The position numbers and the translations under genes were made by a program. The notes below the pieces were generated by a model. That model did no database searches and was not told where the DNA came from. It saw nothing but the letters and a program-made list of their open reading frames with translations. Below are positions 9,595 to 20,216 of a stretch of 64,000 bases of DNA, piece by piece. Source of the DNA: an uncultured Pseudomonadales bacterium (GTDB lineage: Bacteria; Pseudomonadota; Gammaproteobacteria; Pseudomonadales; Pseudohongiellaceae); assembly GCA_905478195.1 (NCBI GenBank), contig CAJQHM010000037.1, forward strand, positions 32,236-96,235, in the 5' to 3' direction. Numbering within the stretch: the stretch's first letter is position 1; each line of letters opens with the position of its first letter.

Positions 9595-10770
9595 TTATGC
9601 TGTGTAGACGGCTCCGGCCGCAGCCATCGCTTTACTGACATCCACCGGCATGCCTTGGGCAGCTAATACACTACCAAGCGCCGAAACACACAGAAGCACG
9701 TTGCTCTTATTGCTGGCAAAACCCATCAACCCGATACGCCATACGGAACCTGCCAAGGCTCCAAGACCGGCTCCAATTTCTAAGTTGTAATCATTCAACA
9801 GAACCGATCGCACGCTTGCATCGTCGATAGATTCCGGGAAAGCGACGGCGTTCAGTTGTGGTAGTCGAAATTCCCTGTCGACGATAAATTTCAAGCCCAG
9901 AGTCTCCAAGCCTGCAAGAAGCGCCTCATGGTTCAATGCATGACGACTCCAGGCATTCTGCAATCCCTCTTCCTGAAGAATGAGCAAGGATTCGTGCAAC
10001 GCATAGAGAGAATTTACTGGCGCCGTATGATGATAAGAGCGTTTTGCATCGCTGCCCCAGTAGCCCATAACCAAATTCAGATCGAGGAACCAACTCTGAA
10101 CCTTGGTCTTGCGCTCTCGGATTACCCGCGCTGCACGCCCGGAAAAAGACACAGGAGACAAACCGGGGACACAAGACAAACACTTCTGCGTGCCAGAATA
10201 GATAGCATCGATCCCCCACTCGTCTACTTCTAACTCGATCCCACCTAATGACGTCACTGCATCAACGATAGAGAGGCAATCATACTTCGCGGCTAAGCCA
10301 CACAGAGCCTGAACATCGGAGCGCACTCCCGTAGAAGTCTCAGCGTGAACGAAGGCAATGGCCATTGCATCAGGGTTATCAGTTAACGCCTGCTCCGCCT
10401 TATCGATATCGATAGTGCTGCCCCAGGCATCTTCCACCATAATCGCCTCGGCGCCACAGCGCTCGACGTTCTCTTTCATGCGCCCACCGAACACCCCGTT
10501 CTGACAGATTACCACCTTGTCTCCACGCTCGAGCAGGTTCGTGAACACAGTTTCCATTCCCGCCGACCCCGGTGCAGATACTGGCATCGTAAGTGCGTTG
10601 CCAGTCTTAAAAGCATGCTGCAACAACAACTTCGTCTCATCCATCATTTGGATGAAGGCGGGATCGAGATGACCAATAGTAGGGCGTGAAAGCGCCTCTA
10701 GGATGCGTGGGTTTACATCGGAAGGACCGGGTCCCATTAGAGTACGTACTGGGGGATGGAAAGATTTCAT
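9595..10770 (-). CDS. class V PLP aminotransferase, alanine/serine-glyoxylate aminotransferase family
   Basis: Fold-type I pyridoxal-phosphate enzyme of 391 residues. The N-terminal LMGPGPSDVNPRILEA and the PLP-lysine motif SGTQKCLSC (Lys196) with Asp170 in IVDAVTS are characteristic of the AGT/SGAT family, which converts glyoxylate to glycine using alanine or serine. The frame can extend to 10812, but the family N-terminus MKSFHPPVRT begins at 10770, with GGGGTCAGC upstream. It probably forms an operon with the DMT permease. 2-aminoethylphosphonate or isocitrate-lyase-linked roles are alternatives. Confidence 0.85.
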   Translation of the reverse strand: MKSFHPPVRTLMGPGPSDVNPRILEALSRPTIGHLDPAFIQMMDETKLLLQHAFKTGNALTMPVSAPGSAGMETVFTNLLERGDKVVICQNGVFGGRMKENVERCGAEAIMVEDAWGSTIDIDKAEQALTDNPDAMAIAFVHAETSTGVRSDVQALCGLAAKYDCLSIVDAVTSLGGIELEVDEWGIDAIYSGTQKCLSCVPGLSPVSFSGRAARVIRERKTKVQSWFLDLNLVMGYWGSDAKRSYHHTAPVNSLYALHESLLILQEEGLQNAWSRHALNHEALLAGLETLGLKFIVDREFRLPQLNAVAFPESIDDASVRSVLLNDYNLEIGAGLGALAGSVWRIGLMGFASNKSNVLLCVSALGSVLAAQGMPVDVSKAMAAAGAVYTA

Positions 10771-10813
10771 TGATTGCTGACCCCTATAAAGCCTTTTAAA
10801 GATTGGAACCAAT

Positions 10814-10846
10814 AAAAAAGCCGAGAAAAACTCGGCTTTTCTTAAT
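10814..10846 (-). terminator. terminator at the end of the alpha operon
   Basis: GCCGAG and CTCGGC pair around AAAAA and are flanked by an A-run on one side and TTTTCTT on the other. It can therefore terminate on either strand. It separates rplQ from the aminotransferase gene. Confidence 0.8.
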
Positions 10847-10865
10847 ACGATGAATACCTAACAGG

Positions 10866-11273
10866 CTAATCCTCTGCAGCTACCGCCGCTGATTCGGTGT
10901 CGTCAGCTTCCGCATTTGGGCGACCTACTAGCTCAACATAAGCCATAGTTGCTTTATCGCCTGCACGCTCACCGCACTTGAGAATGCGTATGTAGCCACC
11001 AGGTCGGTCCGTGTAACGTGGACCGAGCTCAGTAAACAACTTACCCACCGTAGCCTTGCTACGAGTGCGACTAAATGCCAAGCGGCGATTAGCCACACTG
11101 TCATTTTTTGCCAGTGTAATTAAAGGCTCCGCAACAGATCTCAGCTCTTTAGCCTTGATCAGTGTGGTCTTAATGATTTCATGTTCAACCAATGAAATAG
11201 TCATATTTCTGAACATGGCTTGTCGGTGCGAACTATTTCTATTTAGCTGGCGACCGCTTTGTCGATGACGCAT
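10866..11273 (-). CDS. rplQ: 50S ribosomal protein L17
   Basis: Large-subunit protein near the exit tunnel and last gene of the alpha operon. Starts [20 protein letters not shown] and contains the conserved [24 protein letters not shown] segment (residues about 98-121; key residues Arg102, Cys106, Gly107). 135 residues against about 127 in E. coli. The extra length is an acidic, alanine-rich tail ([13 protein letters not shown]). Confidence 0.97.
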   Translation of the reverse strand: MRHRQSGRQLNRNSSHRQAMFRNMTISLVEHEIIKTTLIKAKELRSVAEPLITLAKNDSVANRRLAFSRTRSKATVGKLFTELGPRYTDRPGGYIRILKCGERAGDKATMAYVELVGRPNAEADDTESAAVAAED

Positions 11274-11308
11274 AACTCGTTACCTTATTCTTAAGGGCTA
11301 GATTAATT

Positions 11309-12307
11309 CTAAGCCGCCCGATCGTCAGATTTAAGACTAGACGGAGGCCAGTTTTCCAGACGCAGACCAAGTGATAGTCCACGCGTAGCCAATACGTCTT
11401 TAATCTCTGTTAGAGACTTCTTACCTAGATTTGGTGTCTTCAACAACTCAACTTCCGTGCGCTGAATAAGATCACCAATATAATAGATGTCTTCCGCTTT
11501 TAAGCAGTTCGCAGAACGAACTGTAAGCTCAAGATCATCAACCGGGCGAAGAAGGATAGGGTCGATCTCATCTTCGTGCTCCTCTGGCTCAGCAACAATC
11601 TCACTCTGTAGATCAACAAATACAGCTAGTTGATGCTGCAGAATTGTAGCTGCACGACGAATCGCTTCTTCCGGATCGATAGTACCGTTAGTTTCTAAAT
11701 CTATAACTAGCTTATCGAGGTCTGTTCGTTGTTCTACACGTGCGTTCTCTACTGAGTACGATACGCGAATAACAGGTGTGTACGAGGCATCTAGTACTAA
11801 TTTGCCTACACTGCGTGTCTCGTCGTCGTCAGATGTACGACTATCTGCTGGAGAATAACCTCTACCCTTGCGAACAGTAAGGCGCATATTCAACTCGCCA
11901 TTCCCATTCAGATTGGCGATAACATGATCAGGGTTAATAATCTCAACATCGTGATCTACGGCAATGTCTCCAGCGGTAATTGTACCTGACCCTTTCTTGT
12001 TCAGGGTGAGAACTGCCTCATCGTTGTTATTTAAGACTATGGCTACACCTTTCAAATTGAGAAGAATCTCAATCACATCTTCGCGTACACCTTCTATAGT
12101 GCTGTACTCATGTACGACACCATCAATCTCGACTTCTTCAACCGCGCAGCCAGGCATAGAAGAAAGCAAGATTCTTCTTAGCGCATTGCCTAGAGTATGA
12201 CCGAAGCCACGCTCTAGAGGCTCAAGCACAACCTTCGAGTGACAGGAATCGAATTCGTCGACTTGTATCACTTGCGGTGTTAGAAAATCTGATAATGAAA
12301 TTTGCAT
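11309..12307 (-). CDS. rpoA: RNA polymerase alpha subunit
   Basis: Nucleates polymerase assembly through its N-terminal domain, and contacts UP elements and activators through its C-terminal domain. 332 residues from ATG 12307, where [16 protein letters not shown] is the family start with GGGTGG upstream. The frame is open to 12334, but those nine extra residues overlap the rpsD stop. The N-terminal domain motif [20 protein letters not shown] and the C-terminal helix-hairpin-helix [19 protein letters not shown] are intact. Confidence 0.97.
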   Translation of the reverse strand: MQISLSDFLTPQVIQVDEFDSCHSKVVLEPLERGFGHTLGNALRRILLSSMPGCAVEEVEIDGVVHEYSTIEGVREDVIEILLNLKGVAIVLNNNDEAVLTLNKKGSGTITAGDIAVDHDVEIINPDHVIANLNGNGELNMRLTVRKGRGYSPADSRTSDDDETRSVGKLVLDASYTPVIRVSYSVENARVEQRTDLDKLVIDLETNGTIDPEEAIRRAATILQHQLAVFVDLQSEIVAEPEEHEDEIDPILLRPVDDLELTVRSANCLKAEDIYYIGDLIQRTEVELLKTPNLGKKSLTEIKDVLATRGLSLGLRLENWPPSSLKSDDRAA

Positions 12308-12333
12308 GAAATCCACCCTTTGTGTGATTGTCA

Positions 12334-12954
12334 CTACTTGGAATATAGCTCGACGATAAGGTTCTCATTGATCTCAGCAGGCAGATCTTCGCGTTCAGGC
12401 TTACGCGTGAACTGACCTTCAAGTTTGCTCTGATCTACTGAAATCCAATCGATTGGGTTACGCTGAGAAGCTAGTTCCAATGCTGATTTAATACGTAGTT
12501 GTTCCTTGGCTTTCTGGCGAATCGCTACAGAGTCACCTTCGGCTACACGATAAGAAGCAATATTAACCACTTCACCGTTTACTGTAATAGATTTATGCGC
12601 AACGAGCTGACGCGCTTCGGCACGAGTCGAACCGAAACCCATACGATATACGACGTTATCCAGTCGGCATTCCAAGAGCTGCAAAAGGTTCTCGCCAGTA
12701 GCTCCCTTTAATCGCGCCGCTTCTTTATAGTAGCCACGGAACTGCTTCTCCAGGACACCATAAGTTCTGCGAACTTTCTGTTTTTCGCGCAGCTGAACAC
12801 CGTAATCCGATAAGCGACCACGACGAGCGCCGTGCTGGCCTGGAATCGTATCAGCCTTACACTTGCTATCGAGAGGGCGAACACCGCTCTTAAGAAACAA
12901 ATCAGTTCCTTCGCGGCGGGACAACTTACATTTTGGGCCTAAATAACGGGCCAT
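12334..12954 (-). CDS. rpsD: 30S ribosomal protein S4
   Basis: Primary 16S rRNA-binding protein and usually the translational repressor of the alpha operon. 206 residues, the same as E. coli. [20 protein letters not shown] is the standard start, and the S4 RNA-binding domain is at residues about 95-155 ([20 protein letters not shown]). Confidence 0.98.
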   Translation of the reverse strand: MARYLGPKCKLSRREGTDLFLKSGVRPLDSKCKADTIPGQHGARRGRLSDYGVQLREKQKVRRTYGVLEKQFRGYYKEAARLKGATGENLLQLLECRLDNVVYRMGFGSTRAEARQLVAHKSITVNGEVVNIASYRVAEGDSVAIRQKAKEQLRIKSALELASQRNPIDWISVDQSKLEGQFTRKPEREDLPAEINENLIVELYSK

Positions 12955-13008
12955 AGTCTATCTCCTGTGCTCTTGCACGTATCAGAAGAGCTTCTGCTTA
13001 CTTATCGT

Positions 13009-13404
13009 TTAAACGCGTCGCTTCTTAGGCGGTCGACAACCATTGTGTGGAATTGGCGTGACGTCTGTAATATTTCCGACTCGAAGACCGCAATTATTTA
13101 ACGCTCTAACAGCTGATTCACGACCAGGACCAGGTCCATTAACCTTTACGTCCAAAGTCTGCAATCCATAAAGTTCGATTGCCGCTTTTCCTGCTTTCTC
13201 AGCTGCAACCTGTGCCGCGAAGGGCGTGCTCTTTCTAGAGCCACGAAAACCGGAACCACCGGCAGTCGCCCAGCTCAATGCATTTCCCTGACGATCGGTA
13301 ATAGTGATGATCGTGTTATTAAAAGATGCATGAATAAAAGCAAGACCATCGATAACGGCATTGCGGGTTTTCTTTTTAGTCGACTTCTCTGCTGGCTTAG
13401 CCAT
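13009..13404 (-). CDS. rpsK: 30S ribosomal protein S11
   Basis: Platform protein of the small subunit near the mRNA exit and E site. 131 residues, with the glycine-rich motif [15 protein letters not shown] and the basic end [10 protein letters not shown]. It is separated from rpsM by 118 bases that contain a palindromic repeat element, whereas in most gammaproteobacteria this gap is short. Confidence 0.98.
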   Translation of the reverse strand: MAKPAEKSTKKKTRNAVIDGLAFIHASFNNTIITITDRQGNALSWATAGGSGFRGSRKSTPFAAQVAAEKAGKAAIELYGLQTLDVKVNGPGPGRESAVRALNNCGLRVGNITDVTPIPHNGCRPPKKRRV

Positions 13405-13440
13405 AAATTATTCCATCTAACTCTAAATTTCGCTCGATTC

Positions 13441-13513
13441 GGGGTCAGAGTAAAAACTCATCGCCTGACTTATAATATCCACTGAACTTTAAAGGAGTTT
13501 TTACTCTGACCCC
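13441..13513. repeat. 73-bp palindromic-ended element (MITE/REP-like), copy 1
   Basis: Perfect 19-base inverted repeats at 13441-13459 and 13495-13513 begin with GGGGTCAGAGTAAAA and enclose 35 bases of unrelated sequence. The same 15-base terminus occurs in the element at 41345-41418. GGGGTCAGAGTA-type ends recall the palindromes mobilised by REP-associated Y1 transposases in gammaproteobacteria (from memory). No transposase gene is in the window. Confidence 0.8.
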
Positions 13514-13522
13514 ATTTGGCAA

Positions 13523-13879
13523 TTACTTGCGAATAGGCTTACGTGGGCCTTTTCTGGTTCTTGCATTTGTTTTGGTGCGCTGCCCACGAACAGGTAGGGA
13601 ACGACGATGACGAATACCGCGGTTACAACCTAAATCCATCAGACGCTTAATATTCATCGAAACTTCGCGTCGCAGATCACCCTCAGTTATGAGGTTCGCT
13701 ACTTCCGCGCGAATAGTGTCTAGTTGCTCAGGGCTAAGATCACTAGTCTTCGTAGAAGGCGTGATTCCAGTCTTGTCACAAATCGCGCTTGCGGTAGTTG
13801 GACCGACTCCAAAAACATAACGCAAAGAAATAACGATATGCTTGTTGTCGGGTATGTTGACTCCGGCAATACGTGCCAT
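13523..13879 (-). CDS. rpsM: 30S ribosomal protein S13
   Basis: Head protein that contacts the P-site tRNA and forms bridges to the 50S subunit. 118 residues, identical in length to E. coli. It shows [19 protein letters not shown] and the C-terminal [20 protein letters not shown] tail. A palindromic element lies ten bases after its stop. Confidence 0.98.
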   Translation of the reverse strand: MARIAGVNIPDNKHIVISLRYVFGVGPTTASAICDKTGITPSTKTSDLSPEQLDTIRAEVANLITEGDLRREVSMNIKRLMDLGCNRGIRHRRSLPVRGQRTKTNARTRKGPRKPIRK

Positions 13880-13932
13880 AAAGGTGCTCCGTTCTCTACT
13901 ATTCTTAACTACGAATTCAGTCTAAATCAGGA

Positions 13933-14049
13933 CTATCCCTGACGTTGTTTGTGTCTTGGTTCGGCCTTGCAAATTACTCGCACAGAGCCATTACGCTTAA
14001 TTACTTTGCAGTTTCGGCAAATTTTCTTAACAGATGCTCTAACTTTCAT
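13933..14049 (-). CDS. rpmJ: 50S ribosomal protein L36
   Basis: 38 codons found by hand between rpsM and secY. It starts [20 protein letters not shown] and ends [10 protein letters not shown]. Cys11, Cys14, Cys27 and His33 are the zinc ligands, so this is the zinc-binding form. Position after secY is the usual spc-operon end. Confidence 0.96.
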   Translation of the reverse strand: MKVRASVKKICRNCKVIKRNGSVRVICKAEPRHKQRQG

Positions 14050-14101
14050 GTTCGTTCTCCGTTGTTCTTCTAACAGTATCTAGATAGATCAAACCGAAAT
14101 A

Positions 14102-15427
14102 TCAAATACCGCTACGTCCGTAATTACCTAGCTTCGACTTCTTCATCAGTGAATCATACTGATGAGACATTAGGTGCGACTGTACCTGGGACCAGAAGTC
14201 CATGGTTACAACGACCGAAATCAACAGCGCCGTGCCACCTAAGTTAAACGGCACATTGGCAAACATTTGCATAAAATTCGGTAACAAACACACAAGAGTG
14301 ATGTATACAGCACCGAACATAGTGAGCCTGGTGATTACGCCGTCGATATACTTCGCGGTTTGCTCACCCGGTCGAATGCCTGGAATAAAAGCACTCGAGC
14401 GCTTCAAATTTTCGGCAACATCACGAGGATTGAAAACCAATGCCGTATAGAAGAAGCAGAAGAATATAATCATCGCACTGAATATTATGATGTAAAGCGG
14501 CTGCCCAGGGCCAATCAGGAACGCTAGCTCCTGTAACCACTCCGAACCTTCAGCCTGTCCAAACCAGTTAGCGATACTGGCAGGGAATAATAAAATACTG
14601 CTGGCGAAAATCGCCGGTATAACACCCGCCATATTAATCTTGAGGGGAAGATGACTGGCTTGAGCCTGATACATCTTCCTGCCTTGCTGGCGCTTCGCAT
14701 AATTAACTGTTATGCGTCGCTGCGCTCGCTCGATATAGACAATGCAGGCGATAACGCCGATAGCTATCAATCCAACGACTAGTAGAAGAACGCCATTAAT
14801 CTGGCCTTCATAGGCCTGAGTCAACGAGGTGCCTATCGCCGCAGGAAAACCCGCAACAATTCCGGCGAAGATCAGCATGGATATACCGTTACCGATTCCT
14901 TTCTCTGTAATCTGCTCACCCAGCCACATTAGGAACATCGCACCAGTAACAAGGGATACGATCGCTGTAAAGTTGAATGCCAGACCGGGGGCATAAGCCA
15001 TTGGAGCCAGCAACCCGACTGTCATACCAGTGCCCTGAACTGTTGCCAGAACCAAAGCACCATAACGTGTGTATTGTGAAATCTTGCGGCGACCTGACTC
15101 ACCCTCTTTCTTAAGCTGATCCAGCTGTGGGCTCACAGCAGAAAGCAGCTGCATAATAATCGAGGCTGAAATATAAGGCATGATACCCAGAGCCAAAATG
15201 CTCATTCGCTCTAACGCCCCGCCACCGAACATATTGATCATGTCAGTGAAGGTGCCTTCCTGTGCTGAAAAGAAGGAAGCCAACTGTAATGGATCTATTC
15301 CAGGAACAGGTATATGTGTGCCTACTCGATAGACGAATATGGCAAACAATAGGAACAACAGGCGTGACTTGAGCTCGCCGAGCCCCGCGCCTATGTTTTC
15401 TGGATTTATGTTTGGTTTAGTTGCCAT
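14102..15427 (-). CDS. secY: preprotein translocase subunit SecY
   Basis: Channel-forming subunit of the Sec translocon in the inner membrane. 441 residues with ten membrane segments. Recognisable motifs are [17 protein letters not shown] [14 protein letters not shown] near residue 35, the plug-region [20 protein letters not shown], and the cytoplasmic loop [20 protein letters not shown]. It partners SecE, encoded at 41967-42335. Confidence 0.98.
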   Translation of the reverse strand: MATKPNINPENIGAGLGELKSRLLFLLFAIFVYRVGTHIPVPGIDPLQLASFFSAQEGTFTDMINMFGGGALERMSILALGIMPYISASIIMQLLSAVSPQLDQLKKEGESGRRKISQYTRYGALVLATVQGTGMTVGLLAPMAYAPGLAFNFTAIVSLVTGAMFLMWLGEQITEKGIGNGISMLIFAGIVAGFPAAIGTSLTQAYEGQINGVLLLVVGLIAIGVIACIVYIERAQRRITVNYAKRQQGRKMYQAQASHLPLKINMAGVIPAIFASSILLFPASIANWFGQAEGSEWLQELAFLIGPGQPLYIIIFSAMIIFFCFFYTALVFNPRDVAENLKRSSAFIPGIRPGEQTAKYIDGVITRLTMFGAVYITLVCLLPNFMQMFANVPFNLGGTALLISVVVTMDFWSQVQSHLMSHQYDSLMKKSKLGNYGRSGI

Positions 15428-15457
15428 TACTTTTCTTAATTAGTCCGCTTATCGGCT

Positions 15458-16024
15458 CTATTCTTCTGCTGCCGGCGCATCATCCGCAGGCGCTGCAGCT
15501 TTCTTTGCTGCTTTAGCAGGCTTCTTATTATCCGCCGCAACAGGCTTGTCAGCTTTCTTCGCTAACTTCTTAACTTTAACAGGGGCCTCGATATCGATGA
15601 CCTTGCCACCGGCAGCTTCGATAGCTGCACGCGCTCCCTTAGTTGCGCCAATGCCTTCAAGAGTAACTGCCTTAGTTACCTCACCGGAGAGCATCACCTT
15701 CGCGCGCTTAATGCCTGCCGTGATTAGATTAGCCTTACGCAAAACCTCTACAGTGATAACGTCTGCATCAAGCTTGTTTAATTCTGATGTGCGAATCTCA
15801 GCCGAAACACGGGCGATGCGAGAGCTAAAGCCATACTTGGGCAGTCGCATTTGCAAAGGCATTTGACCGCCTTCAAAACCTGGTCGTACTGTACCGCCGG
15901 TGCGAGACTTCTGACCTTTGTGACCGCTGCCACTAGTCTTACCAGAGCCACTGCCGACACCACGACCTACGCGTTTCTTCGCTTTATGGCTGCCAGGAGC
16001 TGGGCTTAATGTATTTAGTTCCAT
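15458..16024 (-). CDS. rplO: 50S ribosomal protein L15 with extended tail
   Basis: Large-subunit assembly protein. The N-terminus [20 protein letters not shown] and the glycine-rich [18 protein letters not shown] stretch are typical. ATG 16024, spaced seven bases after AAGGA, is preferred to the GTG one codon earlier. At 188 residues it is about 44 longer than E. coli L15. The excess is a lysine/alanine/aspartate-rich low-complexity C-terminus (from about residue 145, ending [11 protein letters not shown]). Confidence 0.97.
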   Translation of the reverse strand: MELNTLSPAPGSHKAKKRVGRGVGSGSGKTSGSGHKGQKSRTGGTVRPGFEGGQMPLQMRLPKYGFSSRIARVSAEIRTSELNKLDADVITVEVLRKANLITAGIKRAKVMLSGEVTKAVTLEGIGATKGARAAIEAAGGKVIDIEAPVKVKKLAKKADKPVAADNKKPAKAAKKAAAPADDAPAAEE

Positions 16025-16034
16025 CACAATATCC

Positions 16035-16217
16035 TTAGTCTACGGCGACCATGTAGCTAACTTTGTTAATCATCCCGCGAACCGATGGGGTATCTTCCAC
16101 CTCCACGCATTGGTTCATACGACGCAGACCAAGACCCTTCAAGCACAGCTTGTGCTTCGGAAGTGTACCGATTGGGCTACGTACTAAAGTCACTTTGACT
16201 GTATTTTTCTTCGCCAT
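16035..16217 (-). CDS. rpmD: 50S ribosomal protein L30
   Basis: Small 60-residue protein with the L30 core [20 protein letters not shown] and ending [10 protein letters not shown]. The frame opens with a TTG two codons earlier, but ATG 16217 gives the usual MAKKNT start. It lies between rpsE and rplO as expected. Confidence 0.95.
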   Translation of the reverse strand: MAKKNTVKVTLVRSPIGTLPKHKLCLKGLGLRRMNQCVEVEDTPSVRGMINKVSYMVAVD

Positions 16218-16251
16218 TTTCAAACCTACTATTACTAAACCCAGTTAGTTC

Positions 16252-16761
16252 TTAACCCACTATCTCTTCGACTGACTTGCCACGCTTATTGGCAATATCT
16301 TCAGGCGAACGCATGTCTCGTAGACCGTTAAACGTAGCTCGCACTACGTTAACTGGATTAGTTGACCCATAACATTTAGCCAATACATTCTGCACACCCG
16401 CTAATTCCAGGATAGCGCGCATTGCGCCACCAGCAATTACGCCTGTACCTTCAGAGGCTGGCTGCATATAAACCTTGGAGGCACCGTGCTTTGCTTTAAT
16501 TGGATATTGCAAAGTGTGGCCGTCAAGATTAACGGTAATCATGTTGCGGCGTGCTGCTTCCATCGCCTTCTGAATCGCCAGAGGGACTTCTCTAGCCTTG
16601 CCGCGACCAAAGCCGATACGGCCATTGCCGTCACCAACTGCAGTGAGCGCTGTAAAACCAAAGATCCGACCACCCTTAACCACTTTTGCTACGCGGTTAA
16701 CCTGGATCAGTTTTTCCTGCATGCCCTCTTCGTTCTTATCAGGCTGGTCTCTATATGCCAT
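16252..16761 (-). CDS. rpsE: 30S ribosomal protein S5
   Basis: Small-subunit accuracy protein at the mRNA entry site. 169 residues, with an N-terminal double-stranded RNA-binding fold ([20 protein letters not shown]) and the C-terminal ribosomal fold ([20 protein letters not shown]). Confidence 0.98.
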   Translation of the reverse strand: MAYRDQPDKNEEGMQEKLIQVNRVAKVVKGGRIFGFTALTAVGDGNGRIGFGRGKAREVPLAIQKAMEAARRNMITVNLDGHTLQYPIKAKHGASKVYMQPASEGTGVIAGGAMRAILELAGVQNVLAKCYGSTNPVNVVRATFNGLRDMRSPEDIANKRGKSVEEIVG

Positions 16762-16773
16762 AGTTCAAAACCC

Positions 16774-17124
16774 TTAAAATTCTAATCCGCCTTCACGAGC
16801 TGCTTCGGCTAATGCCTTTATGCGGCCGTGATAGGCATAACCTGAACGATCAAAAGCGACTTTTTCAATGCCAGCTGCTTTAGCTCGTTCAGCGATTAAT
16901 TTTCCGACTTTGCCAGCTGCATCGACATTGCCAGTCTTTCCTCCACGCGCATCTTTTTCAACAGTAGATGCCGAGGCCAAAATTACGTCACCAGTAGGCG
17001 CGATTACTTGCGCATAGATGTGTCTAGGCGAACGATATACACACAATCTGTTCATGCGTAGTTCGCTAATCTTTGCTCTGGCTCTCTTTGCTCGTCTAAT
17101 ACGAGCGACTTTTTTAACGTTCAT
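16774..17124 (-). CDS. rplR: 50S ribosomal protein L18
   Basis: 5S rRNA-binding protein of the central protuberance. 116 residues. Conserved core [20 protein letters not shown], then the [20 protein letters not shown] end. Partner proteins L5 and L25 bind the same RNA; L5 is encoded five genes upstream. Confidence 0.97.
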   Translation of the reverse strand: MNVKKVARIRRAKRARAKISELRMNRLCVYRSPRHIYAQVIAPTGDVILASASTVEKDARGGKTGNVDAAGKVGKLIAERAKAAGIEKVAFDRSGYAYHGRIKALAEAAREGGLEF

Positions 17125-17135
17125 AGTTTTGTGCC

Positions 17136-17669
17136 CTATTTCTTCTTCGCTTCTTTTCTAAATACACGTTCATCAACGTAGCGAATTCCCTTGCCCTTAT
17201 AAGGCTCAGGTGGACGAAAATCTCTGATTTCCGCAGCGACTTGACCCACGAGCTGCTTGTCAGCCCCGGTGATCACGATTTCTGTTTGCGAAGGAGTCTC
17301 AGCTTTCACCCCTTCTGGAAGTTCATAGTTAATCGGGTGAGAATATCCAACAGTGATATTTATTTTCTTACCCTCGGCCTTGGCTCTATAACCAACGCCC
17401 TGAAGCTCTAATTTCTTTTCAAAGCCTTGGCTAACACCAACGCACATGTTGTTGATTAGCGAGCGAAAAGTACCGGCCATGGCATTTGCCTGCCGTGAAC
17501 CATCTTTAGCGGAGACGTTAAGAATCTCTCCATCCTGCGCAACAGCTACTGAGCTGTGCAAGACTAGGCTCAGGTTTCCCTTGCTACCTTTTACCGATAT
17601 CTCGGTGTCGCTAAGGTTTGTTTCTACGCCCTTAGGTATCTCTACCGGGCTATTCGCTACTCTGGACAT
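17136..17669 (-). CDS. rplF: 50S ribosomal protein L6
   Basis: Binds near the GTPase-associated centre and sarcin-ricin loop. 177 residues as in E. coli. It has two L6 folds and the C-terminal motif [20 protein letters not shown]. Confidence 0.98.
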   Translation of the reverse strand: MSRVANSPVEIPKGVETNLSDTEISVKGSKGNLSLVLHSSVAVAQDGEILNVSAKDGSRQANAMAGTFRSLINNMCVGVSQGFEKKLELQGVGYRAKAEGKKINITVGYSHPINYELPEGVKAETPSQTEIVITGADKQLVGQVAAEIRDFRPPEPYKGKGIRYVDERVFRKEAKKK

Positions 17670-17734
17670 AATATTGCTCTATTGACGACCTTAGCTTTCT
17701 CTTAACGAGACTTCAGATCGAGTATCAACACCAA

Positions 17735-18130
17735 TTAGAAAACTGTGCAAAGAACCTCACCACCAATTCCGGCAGCTCGTGCTTGCGTCTCAGTCATAAG
17801 GCCTTTGTTTGTGGACAAGATTGAGATGCCCAAACCGGCTCTAACTTTCGGTAAATCTTCTTTACCCTTATAGCTTCGCAGGCCTGGACGGCTTGCTCGC
17901 TTAATTTCTTCGATTACAGCTTTACCCTGAAAATATTTCAGCTCGATATCGAGTGTTGGCTTTCCATCGTTCTCATTAACGCTATAACCGGTTATATAAC
18001 CTTCGTCCTGTAATACTTTTGCGATCGCAACCTTAATCTTCGAAGAAGGCATCACAACCGTTGGCAATTTCGCCATCTGCGCATTACGAATACGAGTTAA
18101 TAGATCTGCTATTGGATCTGACATGCTCAT
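17735..18130 (-). CDS. rpsH: 30S ribosomal protein S8
   Basis: Primary 16S rRNA-binding protein and, in E. coli, the repressor of the spc operon. 131 residues, with [15 protein letters not shown] near the start and the RNA-binding [15 protein letters not shown] motif near residue 100. ATG 18130 and a second ATG two codons later are both possible starts. Confidence 0.98.
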   Translation of the reverse strand: MSMSDPIADLLTRIRNAQMAKLPTVVMPSSKIKVAIAKVLQDEGYITGYSVNENDGKPTLDIELKYFQGKAVIEEIKRASRPGLRSYKGKEDLPKVRAGLGISILSTNKGLMTETQARAAGIGGEVLCTVF

Positions 18131-18143
18131 GTTTCTTCTCCGA

Positions 18144-18449
18144 CTACCAGCTGGCCTTGGTTAAACCAGGCACATCGCCGCGCATTGCTGCTTCGCGCAA
18201 CTTATTACGGCACAAACCAAATTTACGATACACACCGTGAGGCCGGCCTGTAATTCGACATCTACGACGCTGACGAGAAGGGCTCGCATCACGAGGCATC
18301 TTCTGCAACTTGACCTGGGCTTCCCATTTTTCATCATCACTAGCGTTGTCATCTTTGAGAACAGCTTTAATAGCAGCACGCTTGGCAGCAAATCGCTCTA
18401 CCATCTTAGTGCGCTTGTTCTCTCTAGCTATCATTGAAGTCTTAGCCAT
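18144..18449 (-). CDS. rpsN: 30S ribosomal protein S14 (zinc-independent long form)
   Basis: 101 residues, with the C-terminal [20 protein letters not shown] motif. It lacks the CxxC pairs of the short zinc form, so it is the E. coli-type C-minus protein. It begins two bases after the rplE stop. Confidence 0.97.
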   Translation of the reverse strand: MAKTSMIARENKRTKMVERFAAKRAAIKAVLKDDNASDDEKWEAQVKLQKMPRDASPSRQRRRCRITGRPHGVYRKFGLCRNKLREAAMRGDVPGLTKASW

Positions 18450-18451
18450 TA

Positions 18452-19108
18452 TTAAGAGTCCTTTTCCTCATTAGTCGCAGGCGCTTCTTCCGCTGCAGGT
18501 GTTTCTTCAACTACTTCTTCAGCAGGGGCCGATGCCTTAGCACTTTCCGCAGCAGGCACAGAGCCTCTGAACGGAAAGCGCATCGCTGCCAACAGCGCAC
18601 GACCTTCGTCATCGCTCGCTGCAGTAGTAGTAATAGCAATATCCAGTCCACGCAAAGTATCGATCTTGTCGTAGTCGATCTCTGGAAAAATAATTTGTTC
18701 GGTAACGCCCATGGCATAGTTGCCACGACCATCGAAAGACTTAGGATTCAAGCCGCGAAAGTCTCTAATACGCGGGATAGCGATATCAACCAGTCTTTCG
18801 AGGAAGTCATACATACGCTCGCCACGAAGAGTAACCTTACAACCTACTGGCCAGCCCTCACGAACCTTAAAACCAGCGATTGATTTTCTTGCCTTGGTGA
18901 TTACTACTTTCTGGCCACTGATCTGAGTCAAATCGCCGGCAGCATTGTCAAGAATCTTCTTGTCTGTCAATGCCTCACCAACACCCATATTCAGCACAAC
19001 CTTAGTAATCTTAGGCACGCGCATTGGATTGTCATAACCAAATTTCTCGGTTAGAACTGGTACCACTTCTTTTCTGTAAAACTCTCTTAACTGAGCCATG
19101 CTTGGCAA
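18452..19108 (-). CDS. rplE: 50S ribosomal protein L5 with acidic tail
   Basis: 5S rRNA and P-site tRNA contact protein. The core starts [19 protein letters not shown] and includes the [20 protein letters not shown] loop. 218 residues against about 179 in E. coli: the last ~40 residues form a glutamate/alanine/proline-rich tail with no expected ribosomal contact ([20 protein letters not shown]). Confidence 0.97.
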   Translation of the reverse strand: MPSMAQLREFYRKEVVPVLTEKFGYDNPMRVPKITKVVLNMGVGEALTDKKILDNAAGDLTQISGQKVVITKARKSIAGFKVREGWPVGCKVTLRGERMYDFLERLVDIAIPRIRDFRGLNPKSFDGRGNYAMGVTEQIIFPEIDYDKIDTLRGLDIAITTTAASDDEGRALLAAMRFPFRGSVPAAESAKASAPAEEVVEETPAAEEAPATNEEKDS

Positions 19109-19118
19109 CCTACCGTTA

Positions 19119-19433
19119 TTAATCTATATCCTGACCGTTTGACTTAAAGACACGCTTCTTAGCACCGTCTTCAAGCACCTGAATTCCAACGCGGTCTGCC
19201 TTGTTGGTCTCAGGATTAAAAATAGCAACGTTCGAAATACTAAGCGCTGCCTCTTTCTCAACAATTCCACCTGCCTGACCCGCGTTAGGATTCGGCTTAG
19301 TGTGACGTTTAACCATATTCACACCATGAACCATAACTCGATCAGCGCCAACGAGACGGGAAATAGTTCCGCGTTTACCCTTGTCTTTGCCAGTGATTAC
19401 TATCACTTCATCATCACGTTTAAGTTTGCGCAT
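19119..19433 (-). CDS. rplX: 50S ribosomal protein L24
   Basis: Early assembly initiator of the large subunit. 104 residues. The KOW motif is at the N-terminus ([20 protein letters not shown]). Confidence 0.97.
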   Translation of the reverse strand: MRKLKRDDEVIVITGKDKGKRGTISRLVGADRVMVHGVNMVKRHTKPNPNAGQAGGIVEKEAALSISNVAIFNPETNKADRVGIQVLEDGAKKRVFKSNGQDID

Positions 19434-19512
19434 TTCCTGCCCTTGCCTCTATAACTCTATCTTGTTTACGTTAACTCTATTCCGTTGCCGCAAAAATCGA
19501 ACCTATCAGCGC

Positions 19513-19881
19513 CTAAAGTACTTCTGGCGCCAATGAAATAATTCGCATAAATTTTTCGTTTCGTAGCTCTCTAGTTACGGGACCGAAAACACGGGTGCCG
19601 ATAGGCGCTTGCTGCGCATTCAACAGAATGGCGGCATTGTCGTCGAAACGAATTTGTGAACCATCACCGCGTCGAACACCTTTCTTGGTGCGTACTACCA
19701 ACGCCGTCAATACCTGGCCCTTCTTCACTTTACCCCGCGGAATCGCTTCCTTAACGGTAACTTTGATAATGTCGCCAATGCGAGCGTAACGGCGATGGGA
19801 ACCGCCCAACACCTTGATACACATTACGCGTCTAGCGCCGCTGTTATCCGCGACATCTAAGTAAGACTGCACTTGAATCAT
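19513..19881 (-). CDS. rplN: 50S ribosomal protein L14
   Basis: Interface protein forming bridge B8 and the silencing-factor RsfS site. 122 residues, with the signature [20 protein letters not shown] and ending [11 protein letters not shown]. Confidence 0.98.
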   Translation of the reverse strand: MIQVQSYLDVADNSGARRVMCIKVLGGSHRRYARIGDIIKVTVKEAIPRGKVKKGQVLTALVVRTKKGVRRGDGSQIRFDDNAAILLNAQQAPIGTRVFGPVTRELRNEKFMRIISLAPEVL

Positions 19882-19938
19882 CGATTCGCTCCACCGTGCA
19901 TCCGCTTATCGAATGCAAACTCTTAATCTAAATCTAAT

Positions 19939-20214
19939 TTAAACTTGCGCTGCCCGCTCGTCTATTGACACCAAAGACCAAGACTTAGTCTTGGACAGAG
20001 GACGCACTTCCTGAATCGTTACTTCATCGCCCGGCAAACACTCATTGTTTGCGTCATGCGCATGAATCTTGGTAGATCGCTTAATGATCTTTCCGTATAC
20101 CGGGTGTGTTACCCGACGCTCTACAAGCACAACGATGGACTTGTCCATCTTGTTGCTGATTACCTTACCGGAGGTCGTCCTAGCAGTTTTCTCAATGTTT
20201 TCAGTAGCCGACAT
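19939..20214 (-). CDS. rpsQ: 30S ribosomal protein S17
   Basis: Oligonucleotide-binding-fold protein of the 30S body. 91 residues. Core [19 protein letters not shown], then [18 protein letters not shown]. It is slightly longer at the N-terminus than E. coli S17 (84). Confidence 0.97.
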   Translation of the reverse strand: MSATENIEKTARTTSGKVISNKMDKSIVVLVERRVTHPVYGKIIKRSTKIHAHDANNECLPGDEVTIQEVRPLSKTKSWSLVSIDERAAQV

Positions 20215-20216
20215 AT

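Noticed and set aside
9595..10770. Linking the glyoxylate aminotransferase to glyoxylate released by the PAL-like enzyme
   Set aside because: The genes are about 44 kb apart with the whole ribosomal block between them; no positional support.
13441..13513. Reading the palindromic element as an intrinsic terminator of the alpha operon
   Set aside because: The arms end in CCCC and not a T-run, and the loop is 35 bases. The shared ends with the 41345 copy point to a repeat family.
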